Positions 7,091-15,518 of a DNA stretch of 22,836 bases are shown piece by piece. Numbering within the stretch: the stretch's first letter is position 1; every line of letters begins with the position of its first letter. The translations under genes and the position numbers were made by a program. This DNA is from Alphaproteobacteria bacterium (GTDB lineage Bacteria > Pseudomonadota > Alphaproteobacteria > Rhizobiales > Aestuariivirgaceae): assembly GCA_020441605.1 (NCBI GenBank), contig JAGRLX010000060.1, positions 1 through 22,836 of the forward strand. The letters are read 5' to 3'. The notes under the pieces were generated by a model. That model saw only the letters and a program-made list of their open reading frames with translations, was not told where the DNA came from and searched no databases.

Positions 7091-8233
7091 ATGCTTAACC
7101 GCATCAGGCTCGAGCCTTCGCGCTTCGCGCTCCACTTCGCGGTGCTGATCATCGTCGCCCTGTGGACCCTGCCGACCGCCGGCCTGCTGGTGAGCTCGCT
7201 GCGCGACAAGGACCAGATCGCCGTTTCCGGCTGGTGGACGGCCCTGACCACATCCGAACAGAACACCCAGGGCCGCATGAAGCCCCCTGCCGACCAGGTC
7301 GAGGCCAATGGCCGCTTCGAGATCGCCGGAAGCTTGTTCGAAGACGCTAGTTCCACCGGCGTCGTCAGGGCCTTTGGCGTGAAGGTACAGAAGCCGGACG
7401 AGTATGTGGCCGGCACGACCGCCACCCTCGACGATGGCAAGACGCTCACCGTCAACGCCGACGGCACCTATCTCTACACTTCTCCCGTGGCCTTCGAGGG
7501 AAGCCGTGGGCAGCGCGTCTTCTATGTCAGCGCCGTACCCCCGCGCTTCACCACCGAGAACTACGGCACCGTTCTGGGCGCCGAAGGCATCGGTCAGGCC
7601 TTCGTCAACTCGCTTACCGTCACGATCCCCTCGACCATCATCCCCATCCTCATCGCGGCCTTCGCGGCCTATGCGCTGGCCTGGATGAAACTGCCCGGCC
7701 GGGGCTTCCTCATCGCCGTGATCGTCGGACTGCTGGTCGTGCCGCTGCAGATGTCGCTGATCCCGCTGCTCAAGCTCTACAATGCCACCGGCTTCCTGTC
7801 GAAGACCTATCTCGGCATCTGGCTTGCGCACACCGGCTTCGGCCTGCCCTTCGCCATCTATCTGCTGCGGAGCTACATCGCCGGTCTGCCCAAGGACCTG
7901 ATCGAGTCGGCCCAGGTCGACGGCGCCAATGACTTCAAGATCTTCCTGCGGATCATCCTGCCCTTGTCGTTCCCGGCCCTTGCTTCCTTCGCCATCTTCC
8001 AGTTCCTCTGGGTATGGAACGACCTGCTCGTCGCCATGGTCTTCCTCGGCAGCGAGCCGAACAAGATCGTGCTCACCTATCAGCTCAATTCGCTGCTCGG
8101 TTCGCGGGGAGGCAATTGGGAAATTCTCACCGCCTCGGCGTTCATCACCATCGTGGTGCCACTCGTGGTGTTCTTCTCGCTTCAACGCTATTTCGTCCGC
8201 GGCCTGCTTGCAGGCTCTGTGAAGGGAGGCTGA
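7091..8233 (+). CDS. aglG: Alpha-glucoside-type ABC transporter permease with large periplasmic insertion
   Basis: The protein has 380 residues from an ATG at 7091, with GGAGG eight bases upstream inside the end of aglF. After the first membrane helix (about 14-36) comes a soluble stretch of roughly 120 residues (about 40-160) before the remaining helices resume near [14 protein letters not shown] (173). Ordinary CUT1 MalG-type permeases are about 280 residues, but AglG proteins carry this extra domain. The EAA loop is at about 266-292 ([18 protein letters not shown]). It pairs with AglF, the AglE-type binding protein and the following ATPase. The insertion probably faces the periplasm and may dock the binding protein; that is inferred. 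Confidence 0.92.
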   Translation: MLNRIRLEPSRFALHFAVLIIVALWTLPTAGLLVSSLRDKDQIAVSGWWTALTTSEQNTQGRMKPPADQVEANGRFEIAGSLFEDASSTGVVRAFGVKVQKPDEYVAGTTATLDDGKTLTVNADGTYLYTSPVAFEGSRGQRVFYVSAVPPRFTTENYGTVLGAEGIGQAFVNSLTVTIPSTIIPILIAAFAAYALAWMKLPGRGFLIAVIVGLLVVPLQMSLIPLLKLYNATGFLSKTYLGIWLAHTGFGLPFAIYLLRSYIAGLPKDLIESAQVDGANDFKIFLRIILPLSFPALASFAIFQFLWVWNDLLVAMVFLGSEPNKIVLTYQLNSLLGSRGGNWEILTASAFITIVVPLVVFFSLQRYFVRGLLAGSVKGG

Positions 8234-8236
8234 TCC

Positions 8237-9238
8237 ATGGCCGACATCAAGCTCACCGATCTCAACAAGTCCTATGGCGCAGTTCATATCCTCAAGGACA
8301 TCAATCTCGATATCAGGTCGGGCGAGTTCATCGTTTTCGTCGGCCCCTCGGGCTGCGGGAAGTCGACGCTGCTCCGCTCGATCTGCGGCCTCGAACAAAT
8401 CACCTCAGGCACCCTGGAGATCGACCACGCCGTGGTCAACGAGGTGCCGCCCTCGAAGCGTGGCATTGCCATGGTCTTCCAATCCTATGCGCTCTATCCG
8501 CACATGAGCGTGTTCGAGAACATCGGCTTCGCCCTGGAGAACCAGGGCCTGCCCCGGGCGGAAATCAAGAAGAAGGTGCAGACGGTTGCCGACATGCTCC
8601 AGCTCACACCCTATCTGACCCGGCTGCCCAAGGCGCTCAGCGGCGGCCAGCGCCAGCGCGTTGCCATCGGCCGGGCGATCGTGCGCGGCGCCAAGGTCTT
8701 CCTCTTCGACGAGCCGCTGTCCAATCTGGATGCGGCGCTACGCGTGCAGACTCGCATGGAGATCGCCAAGTTGAAACGCTCCATGCCCAATACAACGATG
8801 ATCTATGTAACCCACGATCAGGTGGAGGCGATGACCCTCGCCGATCGCATCGTCGTGCTCCAGGCGGGGCGAGTGGAACAGGTGGGTTCGCCCATGGAAC
8901 TCTACGACAAGCCGGCCAACATCTTCGTGGCGGGTTTCATCGGCAGCCCGAAGATGAACTTCATCGATGGCGCGATTGCCGCAAAGCGCGGTGCGCACAC
9001 CATCGGAGTCCGGCCGGAACATTTCGAACTCTCCTCCACCTCGGGAGAGATCGAAGGCACGGTCGACTATGCCGAGGTGCTGGGCAGCGACAGCTTCCTC
9101 TACATCGCCACGCCGGCCGGAACGCTCACGGTGCGCCAGGAAGGCAAGACGGGCTTCGGCGACGGGGCCACGGTTCACGTGACGCCGCTCGCCGACCAGG
9201 TGCATCGCTTCGACGAAACAGGACAAAGACTGGATTGA
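8237..9238 (+). CDS. aglK: Sugar ABC transporter ATP-binding protein
   Basis: The protein has 333 residues. GGAGG seven bases upstream, inside the end of the permease gene, supports the ATG at 8237. Walker [10 protein letters not shown] is at 36-44, the signature LSGGQ at 134-138, Walker B VFLFDEP at 154-160 and the switch His at 193 (VTHD). A C-terminal regulatory (TOBE/MalK-like) domain follows from about 235, containing IGVRPEHF. It powers the AglEFG importer from the cytoplasmic face. It is the expected CUT1-type ATPase for this operon, although in Sinorhizobium an alpha-glucosidase gene (aglA) precedes aglK and no such gene is present here. Fourteen bp separate its stop from the thuA-like gene. 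Confidence 0.92.
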   Translation: MADIKLTDLNKSYGAVHILKDINLDIRSGEFIVFVGPSGCGKSTLLRSICGLEQITSGTLEIDHAVVNEVPPSKRGIAMVFQSYALYPHMSVFENIGFALENQGLPRAEIKKKVQTVADMLQLTPYLTRLPKALSGGQRQRVAIGRAIVRGAKVFLFDEPLSNLDAALRVQTRMEIAKLKRSMPNTTMIYVTHDQVEAMTLADRIVVLQAGRVEQVGSPMELYDKPANIFVAGFIGSPKMNFIDGAIAAKRGAHTIGVRPEHFELSSTSGEIEGTVDYAEVLGSDSFLYIATPAGTLTVRQEGKTGFGDGATVHVTPLADQVHRFDETGQRLD

Positions 9239-9252
9239 AACGGACCCGCAAT

Positions 9253-10038
9253 ATGACCATCAATGTACTGATCTGGAACGAGAACGAGCATGAGAAGAAG
9301 AACGCGCTCGTCAGGACGCTTTATCCTGATGGCATCCACGGCGCCATCGCCAAGGCCTTCGACGGCGATCCGGAGATCAAGGCCGGCATTGCAACCCTCG
9401 ACCAGCCCGAGCATGGCCTGACGGCCGATCGGCTGGCGAAGACCGACGTCCTGCTCTGGTGGGGGCACATGGCCCACGGCAAGGTGGATGACGCCATCAT
9501 CGAACGCGTGCAACAGCGGGTGTGGGAAGGCATGGGGCTGATCGTTCTACACTCCGGCCACTTCTCGAAGATCTTCAAGCGCCTGCTGGGCACACCCTGC
9601 TCGCTGAGCTGGCGCGAGGCCGGCGAGGTCGAGCGGCTGTGGGTGGTCAACCGCAACCATCCGATCGCCGCAGGTCTTCCGCCCTATATCGAAATCGAGC
9701 ACGAGGAGATGTATGGCGAGCCCTTCACCATTCCAGAACCGCTCGAGACGGTGTTCATATCATGGTTCGAAGGCGGCGAGGTGTTCCGCTCCGGCGTGAC
9801 CTTCCAGCGCGGTGCCGGACGCATCTTCTATTTCCGCCCGGGCCATGAGGCCTATCCCACCTATCACAACAGGCAGGTATTGCAGGTGATCCGCAATGCA
9901 GTGCACTGGGCCCACAACCCGGCCCCCGCCTGGGCCAGCATTGCCGATGCGCCCAACACGCCACATGACAAGGCGCCGGTTCCCCTGGAAATCAAGGGAC
10001 CACGACTCCATGCCGATGGCGAGGAAGGATATCGCTGA
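9253..10038 (+). CDS. thuA: ThuA family protein (trehalose/disaccharide utilisation)
   Basis: The protein has 261 residues starting [14 protein letters not shown]. The ATG at 9253 is chosen because homology begins there; the frame stays open far upstream, but that part overlaps the permease and ATPase genes in another frame. The ThuA domain has a class I glutamine-amidotransferase-like fold. Visible family segments include [10 protein letters not shown] (67-76), a long conserved stretch at [13 protein letters not shown] (98-110), and the C-terminal [12 protein letters not shown] (195-206). ThuA of Sinorhizobium meliloti acts with ThuB in trehalose and related disaccharide catabolism through keto-sugars; its biochemical role is less well defined than ThuB's. 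Its place right after the transporter and before a ThuB-like dehydrogenase fits that pathway. Confidence 0.92.
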   Translation: MTINVLIWNENEHEKKNALVRTLYPDGIHGAIAKAFDGDPEIKAGIATLDQPEHGLTADRLAKTDVLLWWGHMAHGKVDDAIIERVQQRVWEGMGLIVLHSGHFSKIFKRLLGTPCSLSWREAGEVERLWVVNRNHPIAAGLPPYIEIEHEEMYGEPFTIPEPLETVFISWFEGGEVFRSGVTFQRGAGRIFYFRPGHEAYPTYHNRQVLQVIRNAVHWAHNPAPAWASIADAPNTPHDKAPVPLEIKGPRLHADGEEGYR

Positions 10039-10043
10039 CCGCC

Positions 10044-11093
10044 ATGACCCGTATCCTTGTTCTCGGCACCGGCGCCATGGCCGCCCAGCACGTGAAGCTG
10101 TTCCGCGCCGATCCCCGCGTGACCATCGTCGCCTGCGCCGATGTCGACGCGGCCCGTGCCAGGGCCTTCGCCGAAACCCATGGCATAACCCACCACTTCG
10201 GCGATCTCGACAAGGCCATCGCCTGGGGCGGCTTCGATGCTGCCAGCAATGTGACGCCAGACGGCGCCCATCATCCGACCACGATGAAGCTGCTGGCGGC
10301 GGGCAAGCACGTGCTCTGCGAAAAGCCCCTCGCCGAACGCCACGATCTGGCCGACACGATGGCGAACGCGGCCGAAGCGGCCGGCCTCGTCAACATGGTG
10401 AACCTGAGTTATCGCAATGTGCCAGCCTTGCAGACGGCCCGCCGCATGATCGCCAGGGGCGACATCGGCGAGATCAGGCATCTCGAGGCCTCCTATCGCC
10501 AGAGCTGGCTGGTCGGCAATCACTGGGGCGACTGGCGCACCGATCCCAAATGGCTGTGGCGGCTCTCCGAACAGCATGGGTCAAAGGGTGTGCTTGGCGA
10601 TGTGGGGATCCATATCCTCGACTTCGCGACCTATGCCGCCGGAATGATGCCAACGTCCCTGCAGGCTCGCCTGCAGACGTTCCACAAGGCAGCCGGCGAC
10701 AGGATCGGCGCCTATGCCCTCGATGCCAACGACAGCGCCACCATGTCGGTGGATTTTCCCAACGGCGCGCTGGGTGTCATCCATACCAGCCGCTTCATGA
10801 CCGGATATGGCAATGTGCTGCGGCTTCACATCTTTGGCACGGAGGGCGCTCTCGAGATCGATCATGGCCTCGACTGGACCGAAATCCGTGCTTGCACCGG
10901 CGCCGACGTCAATACCCTGGCGTGGCGGCGCATCGTCTGCGATCCGGTCGCGTCGATCCATCATCAGTTCGTGTCGGCGATTGAGGGCGGTGGCGCGTTT
11001 GATCCGGATTTTCGCCGCGGCGCCGATCTGCAGAAGGTGCTCGATCTGTGCTTTGCACCGGCCGCGGCACAGGTGGCGGCGATCGCCAACTGA
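10044..11093 (+). CDS. thuB: ThuB-like Gfo/Idh/MocA dehydrogenase
   Basis: The protein has 349 residues and starts five bases after the thuA stop, so it is almost certainly co-translated. The Rossmann motif is LGTGAMA (7-13), the catalytic EKP has Lys94, and DVGIHILD carries Asp186 and His190, so the full family active site is present. By family and position it is the ThuB partner that oxidises an imported disaccharide or glucoside, probably to its 3-keto form, with NAD(P)+. It is the last gene of the operon starting at aglE. It is the third Gfo/Idh/MocA enzyme within 11 kb, and all three differ enough to suggest separate steps or substrates. The exact reaction is inferred from family and context. 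Confidence 0.87.
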   Translation: MTRILVLGTGAMAAQHVKLFRADPRVTIVACADVDAARARAFAETHGITHHFGDLDKAIAWGGFDAASNVTPDGAHHPTTMKLLAAGKHVLCEKPLAERHDLADTMANAAEAAGLVNMVNLSYRNVPALQTARRMIARGDIGEIRHLEASYRQSWLVGNHWGDWRTDPKWLWRLSEQHGSKGVLGDVGIHILDFATYAAGMMPTSLQARLQTFHKAAGDRIGAYALDANDSATMSVDFPNGALGVIHTSRFMTGYGNVLRLHIFGTEGALEIDHGLDWTEIRACTGADVNTLAWRRIVCDPVASIHHQFVSAIEGGGAFDPDFRRGADLQKVLDLCFAPAAAQVAAIAN

Positions 11094-11097
11094 TCTA

Positions 11098-11113
11098 TTG
11101 CCGTATGCGGCGA
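11098..11113 (+). other. Small hairpin after the thuB-like gene
   Basis: TTGCCG (11098-11103) and CGGCGA (11108-11113) can pair (one T-G wobble) around a 4-base loop, starting five bases after the thuB-like stop. There is no T-run, so at best it is a weak terminator or 3'-end protecting stem for the agl-thu transcript. Confidence 0.25.
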
Positions 11114-11136
11114 TCTGCGCCATTCTGACCCCAATG

Positions 11137-11154
11137 TGACAAGAAAATGACAAG
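11137..11154 (+). repeat. Tandem TGACAAG repeat upstream of the second ABC transporter
   Basis: TGACAAG occurs at 11137-11143 and again at 11148-11154, an 11-bp period that places both on the same DNA face. It lies 20 bp upstream of the binding-protein ATG in the 80-bp gap, so it could be a regulator site or leader element. No clear -35/-10 pair is visible nearby. It could be chance. Confidence 0.3.
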
Positions 11155-11173
11155 TCAAACTGGGAGAACTGCA

Positions 11174-12193
11174 ATGAAAATCAGGCTTCTGTCCGCCATG
11201 CTACTGGGTACCATGATGACGGCGGCGCCGGCATTCGCCGATGACCTCACGCTCTATTGCAGTGCTGACGAGGAATGGTGCCAGCTGATGGCGCGCGGCT
11301 TCGAGGAAGCCACGGGAATCAACGTCGATATGACCCGCAAGAGTTCTGGCGAGACTTTCGCCCAGGTCAAGGCCGAAGCCGAGAACCCGAAGGGCGACGT
11401 GTGGTGGGGTGGGACCGGCGACCCGCATCTTCAGGCGGCTGAAGAGGGACTCACCGAAGTTTATGATTCGCCCATGCGCGGCGAACTCCAGCCGTGGGCC
11501 ATCAAGCAATCCGAGGCCGCAGGCAATCGCACCATCGGCATTTATTCCGGGGCGCTCGGCTATGGCTACAACGAGGACCTGCTCAAGCAGAACAACCTGC
11601 CGGTCCCGTCCTGCTGGGCCGACCTGCTGAAGCCCGAATACAAGGGGCACGTGCAGATCGCCAATCCCAATTCCTCGGGCACCGCCTATACGACGCTCGC
11701 CACCATGGTGCAGCTTTTCGGCGAGGACGGCGGCTTCGACTACATGAAGAAGCTCCATGCCAATGTGAACCAGTACACAAAGTCGGGTTCGGCGCCCATC
11801 AAGGCGGCCGCCAAGGGCGAAACGACCATCGGCATCGTCTTCATGCATGACGCCGTGGCCCAGGCGGCGCAGGGCTTTCCGATCAAGGTCGTGGCGCCCT
11901 GCGAAGGCACCGGCTACGAGATCGGTTCGATGAGCATCATCAAGGGGGCCCGTAATCCGGAGAGCGCCAAGAAGTTCTATGACTGGGCACTCCAGGCCGA
12001 CGTGCAGTCGCGTGCCCAGGAGGCGAAATCCTATCAGGTGCCTTCGAACAAGAATGCCAAGGTCTCGCCCCTGTCACCGGACCTTTCAGCCATCAAGCTG
12101 ATCGACTACGACTTCACCAAATATGGTTCCTCCGACGAGCGCAAGCGCCTGCTGAAGAAGTGGGACGACGAGGTCAGCACCCTGCCGCAATGA
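11174..12193 (+). CDS. ABC transporter periplasmic substrate-binding protein, AfuA/FbpA (COG1840-like) family
   Basis: The protein has 339 residues. The ATG at 11174 has GGGAG seven bases upstream and yields a Sec signal peptide ending AFA at about residue 22, with mature start DDLTLYCSADEEW. The longer ATG at 11147 would place a polar tail before the signal and is rejected. The pattern YCSADEEWCQLMARGFEEATGI and GDVWWGG is typical of the AfuA/FbpA-like binding proteins annotated for ferric iron, thiamine-like or phosphorylated-sugar ligands. It lacks the obvious paired Tyr iron-site signature that I would need to call it a ferric-binding protein. It heads a three-gene importer with the fused permease and ATPase. 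Ligand unknown; sugar phosphate import is one possibility. Confidence 0.85.
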   Translation: MKIRLLSAMLLGTMMTAAPAFADDLTLYCSADEEWCQLMARGFEEATGINVDMTRKSSGETFAQVKAEAENPKGDVWWGGTGDPHLQAAEEGLTEVYDSPMRGELQPWAIKQSEAAGNRTIGIYSGALGYGYNEDLLKQNNLPVPSCWADLLKPEYKGHVQIANPNSSGTAYTTLATMVQLFGEDGGFDYMKKLHANVNQYTKSGSAPIKAAAKGETTIGIVFMHDAVAQAAQGFPIKVVAPCEGTGYEIGSMSIIKGARNPESAKKFYDWALQADVQSRAQEAKSYQVPSNKNAKVSPLSPDLSAIKLIDYDFTKYGSSDERKRLLKKWDDEVSTLPQ

Positions 12194-12204
12194 CGCGATA
12201 GGCC

Positions 12205-14445
12205 GTGTCCACCGCAATCGCCGTCCAGTCCGCGCCGCGGCGTGGGCTGGACCGTACCGTTAAGATCTGGCTGGCGGTTGGCCTTGTCGCCTTCGTGCTG
12301 GTGCCTTGGTACGGGCTTGAACGGGGCTATTTCGACATTCGCTGGATCACCCGGGGCTGGCCGGTGGACGGGCCGGGGTCATCCGGGCTTTTCGCCGGCC
12401 TGTCGAAGCCCTGGCTCTTGCCGCACCTGGTCTTCCTGCTCCTGCCTCTGGCCACATGGGGCCGGGAAAAATCCGATCCGGTCTTCGCCAGGCTGCTGGT
12501 GATCGCTGGCGCGGGCGGGCTCGCCTGGCTCCTTCTGCAGGGCTTCGCCATCGGTCTCAAGGGGTGGCAATGGCAGTGGCTCGGCACGCTGCTCGGCCCG
12601 CTCGAGACACGACAGTTCGGCATGGGTTATGGCGCGCTGCTCACGGCCACGACCTTCCTGTTCTTCCTGACCCAGGGACTGGCGGCGCGCGGCGCTGTCA
12701 ATGGCGATGTCTTTGTCGTCGGTTCGATCGGCTTCGTGATCGCCGTTGTCGGCATCTTCATCTTCTTCCCGATCCTGAAGATGTTTGTGGCCGGACTCCA
12801 GACGGACGACGGCAGCTATTCGCTGATGGTGTTCCTCGGCAAGTTCGCCGACCGCAAGATCTGGAGTCTGTCCTGCCTCGGCGGTGGCAACAGCTGCGGT
12901 GTCGCCTGGAACTCCCTGTTCCTGGCGGTCATGGTCGGCATCTTCAGCGCGGCGCTCGGTCTGGTATTCGCACTGGTCGTGACCCGCACCGGCTTTCGCT
13001 TCGGCAAGGCGCTGCGGGCCATGACCCTCCTGCCGATCATCACGCCGCCCTTCGTGATCGGTCTTGCCATCATCCTGCTGTTCGGACTTTCAGGCATCGT
13101 CACGCGGTTCGGCGCCGACATCACCGGCACCCAGCCGACCCGGTGGATCTACGGTTTCACCGGCGTCTTCATCGCCCAGTTGCTGGCCTTCACGCCCATT
13201 GCCTTCCTGGTACTGATCGGCGTGGTCGAGGGCGTGAGCCCATCGATGGAGGAGGCGGCACAGACGCTCCGCGCCGGGCGCTGGCACACCTTCCGGACCG
13301 TCTCGCTGCCGCTGATGCGGCCGGGCCTCGCCAACGCCTTTCTGCTCGGCTTTATCGAAAGCATGGCCGATTTCGGCAATCCGCTGGTGCTGTCGGGGAA
13401 TTTCGACGTGCTCTCGACCGAGATCTTCTTTGCCATCGTCGGCGCCCAGAACGATGCCGGAAAGGCCGCGGTCCTGGCCATGGTGCTCCTGTTCTTCACC
13501 CTGCTCGCCTTCTATGTCCAGCGCTTCTGGCTCGGGCGCAGGTCCTATACGACGCTGACCGGCAAGGGTGACAGCGGCCATCATCCGCTGTTGCCGCGTT
13601 GGCTGCGCGTGATCCTCTATGCGGTCGCCGGCCTGTGGACGCTGTTCACGGTGGTTGTCTATGCCATCATCATCTATGGCAGCTTCGTCGAGGTCTGGGG
13701 CCTCAAGAACAGTCTCACGCTCGATCATTATATCCGCGCCTTCGGCATCGGCTGGACCGACCACGGCCTGCATTTCAAGGGTGCTGCCTGGGACAGCTTC
13801 TGGACCACGCTGCAGATCTCGGCCATCTCGGCGCCACTCACCGCGGCCATCGGATTGCTGACCGCCTATCTGCTGGTCCGTCAGCGCTTCGCCGGCAAGG
13901 ATGCCTTCGAATTCACCACCATGCTGAGTTTCGCGGTACCGGGAACCGTGATCGGCGTTTCCTATATCGTGGCCTTCAACGTTCCGCCGATCGAACTCAC
14001 CGGCACGGGCCTGATCCTCGTGCTGAGCTTCATCTTCCGCAACATGCCGGTGGGCGTGCGAGCGGGCGTAGCCTCCATGTCGCAGCTCGACAAGAGCCTG
14101 GACGAGGCATCGCTCACCCTAGGCGCCAACAGCTGGCAGACCTTCCGCAAGATCGTGCTGCCGCTGCTGCGGCCTGCGATCCTGGCGGCTCTGGTCTATT
14201 CCTTCGTGCGCGCCATGACGGCGATCAGCGCGGTGATCTTCCTGGTGAGCGCGCGTTACGACATGGCGACCAGCTACATCATCGGCAGGGTCGAGAACAA
14301 TGACTATGGCATGGCCATCGCCTATTCCACCGTGCTCATCTTCGTCATGTTCGCGGCCATCGGCCTGTTCCAGCTTCTCGTCGGCCGGCGTCAGCTTGGC
14401 CGGCGGCTCGACCAATCCCGAACCAACTGGACAGCAGGCGGCTAG
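12205..14445 (+). CDS. Fused double permease of an iron/thiamine/sugar-phosphate-type ABC importer
   Basis: The protein has 746 residues. The GTG at 12205 is the only credible start because an in-frame TAG lies six bases upstream; its ribosome site (AUAGG) is weak and expression may depend on coupling to the gene ending 11 bp earlier. Several extra N-terminal membrane helices (about 1-200) precede two permease domains in one chain. Each domain has an EAA-type ATPase-contact loop: around residue 348 (SMEEAAQTLRAGRWHTF) and around 633 (SLDEASLTLGANSWQTF). AfuB/FbpB-type proteins are built this way. It supplies the whole membrane channel, used with the ATPase encoded two bases downstream. Confidence 0.92.
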   Translation: MSTAIAVQSAPRRGLDRTVKIWLAVGLVAFVLVPWYGLERGYFDIRWITRGWPVDGPGSSGLFAGLSKPWLLPHLVFLLLPLATWGREKSDPVFARLLVIAGAGGLAWLLLQGFAIGLKGWQWQWLGTLLGPLETRQFGMGYGALLTATTFLFFLTQGLAARGAVNGDVFVVGSIGFVIAVVGIFIFFPILKMFVAGLQTDDGSYSLMVFLGKFADRKIWSLSCLGGGNSCGVAWNSLFLAVMVGIFSAALGLVFALVVTRTGFRFGKALRAMTLLPIITPPFVIGLAIILLFGLSGIVTRFGADITGTQPTRWIYGFTGVFIAQLLAFTPIAFLVLIGVVEGVSPSMEEAAQTLRAGRWHTFRTVSLPLMRPGLANAFLLGFIESMADFGNPLVLSGNFDVLSTEIFFAIVGAQNDAGKAAVLAMVLLFFTLLAFYVQRFWLGRRSYTTLTGKGDSGHHPLLPRWLRVILYAVAGLWTLFTVVVYAIIIYGSFVEVWGLKNSLTLDHYIRAFGIGWTDHGLHFKGAAWDSFWTTLQISAISAPLTAAIGLLTAYLLVRQRFAGKDAFEFTTMLSFAVPGTVIGVSYIVAFNVPPIELTGTGLILVLSFIFRNMPVGVRAGVASMSQLDKSLDEASLTLGANSWQTFRKIVLPLLRPAILAALVYSFVRAMTAISAVIFLVSARYDMATSYIIGRVENNDYGMAIAYSTVLIFVMFAAIGLFQLLVGRRQLGRRLDQSRTNWTAGG

Positions 14446-14447
14446 TC

Positions 14448-15518
14448 ATGAAACTCAAGGGCAATGCGGCGTCGGTGGCTTTCGAGCGGGTGTCGAAGAT
14501 CTACGGCGGCATGGTCAAGGCGGTCGACGATATCTCGCTCAACGTCGAGGCCGGAACACTGGTGACGCTCCTCGGCCCCTCGGGTTGCGGCAAGACCACC
14601 ACCTTACGGATGATCGCAGGTCTTGAAATGGCCTCGAGCGGCCGTATCCTGATCGGCGGCCGCGATGTGACCAAGCTGCCGGCAACCGACAGGGATGTGA
14701 GCATGGTGTTCCAGTCCTACGCCCTGTTCCCTCACATGTCGGTGGAGGAGAACGTGTCCTATGGCCTGAAGCTCTCGGGTTTTGGCAAGGCCGAAGTCAG
14801 GGAGCGGGCTGAGGCCGGCCTGGCGCTGGTCGGTCTCAAGGGCTATGGCGGCCGCATGCCGGGCGAACTTTCGGGCGGTCAGCAGCAACGGGTCGCGGTG
14901 GCGCGGGCCCTGGTACTGGAGCCTCAGGTGCTGCTTTTCGACGAGCCGCTCTCAAATCTCGATGCCAAGCTCCGCCGTCGGGTGCGTGAGGAAATCCGCG
15001 ACATCCAGACTTCGCTCGGACTGACCGTGGTCTATGTCACCCACGATCAGGAGGAGGCGCTCGCCGTGTCCGACCGGATCGTAGTGATGAACAATGCTGT
15101 CATCGCCCAGACCGGCACGCCGCGGGAACTCTACGAGGCCCCGGACACGGCCTTCGTCGCCGATTTCATCGGCGAGGCCAATATCCTCCCCTGCACCATC
15201 GAGAGCGTGGCCGATGGTCTGGCGAGGGTGCGGATCGAAGGCCTGGTGGTCACTCTCCCAGCGCGTGGTCTCGGTGCAGGCCCCTCGAGGCTGGCGGTCC
15301 GGCCGAACCGGGTGTTGCTGGCCCCGGCCCCGGCGAAGGCGGCATTTCCGGGCACGCTGCGCAAGGCCACCTATGTTGGCAGCCACTGGGAGTTCACGGT
15401 GGAAACCACCGCCGGCGATCTCTTCGTCAAGACGCTCGACGGCGATCAGAGGCTGGCAGTCGGCGGCACGGTGGATGTGAGCTTCACGAAGGAGGGACCG
15501 GTGCTCCTGCCGGGCTGA
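14448..15518 (+). CDS. ABC transporter ATP-binding protein (AfuC/FbpC/PotA type)
   Basis: The protein has 356 residues. Walker A GPSGCGKTT is at 43-51, LSGGQ at 141-145, Walker B VLLFDEP at 161-167 and the switch His at 199 (VTHD). A TOBE-like C-terminal domain follows from about 240 (FIGEANILPC). The start is two bases after the permease stop, so translation is coupled. It energises the binding protein plus double permease. Its last 35 bp overlap, tail to tail, the 3' end of the phosphatase gene on the other strand, so transcripts from the two operons are complementary there. Confidence 0.93.
   Translation: MKLKGNAASVAFERVSKIYGGMVKAVDDISLNVEAGTLVTLLGPSGCGKTTTLRMIAGLEMASSGRILIGGRDVTKLPATDRDVSMVFQSYALFPHMSVEENVSYGLKLSGFGKAEVRERAEAGLALVGLKGYGGRMPGELSGGQQQRVAVARALVLEPQVLLFDEPLSNLDAKLRRRVREEIRDIQTSLGLTVVYVTHDQEEALAVSDRIVVMNNAVIAQTGTPRELYEAPDTAFVADFIGEANILPCTIESVADGLARVRIEGLVVTLPARGLGAGPSRLAVRPNRVLLAPAPAKAAFPGTLRKATYVGSHWEFTVETTAGDLFVKTLDGDQRLAVGGTVDVSFTKEGPVLLPG

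Noticed and set aside
7037..8398. Long open frame on the - strand opposite aglG
   Set aside because: Low-complexity composition with no recognisable motif; the + strand encodes a clear permease with an EAA loop and ribosome site.
8014..9252. Possible N-terminal extension of thuA by 413 codons
   Set aside because: The frame is open but overlaps the permease and ATPase genes, has unnatural composition, and ThuA homology begins at the ATG at 9253.
11174..12193. Calling the second importer a ferric iron transporter (fbpA/afuA)
   Set aside because: The family also imports sugar phosphates and other ligands, and I see neither a clear iron-binding tyrosine pair nor iron-related neighbours or a Fur-box-like site.
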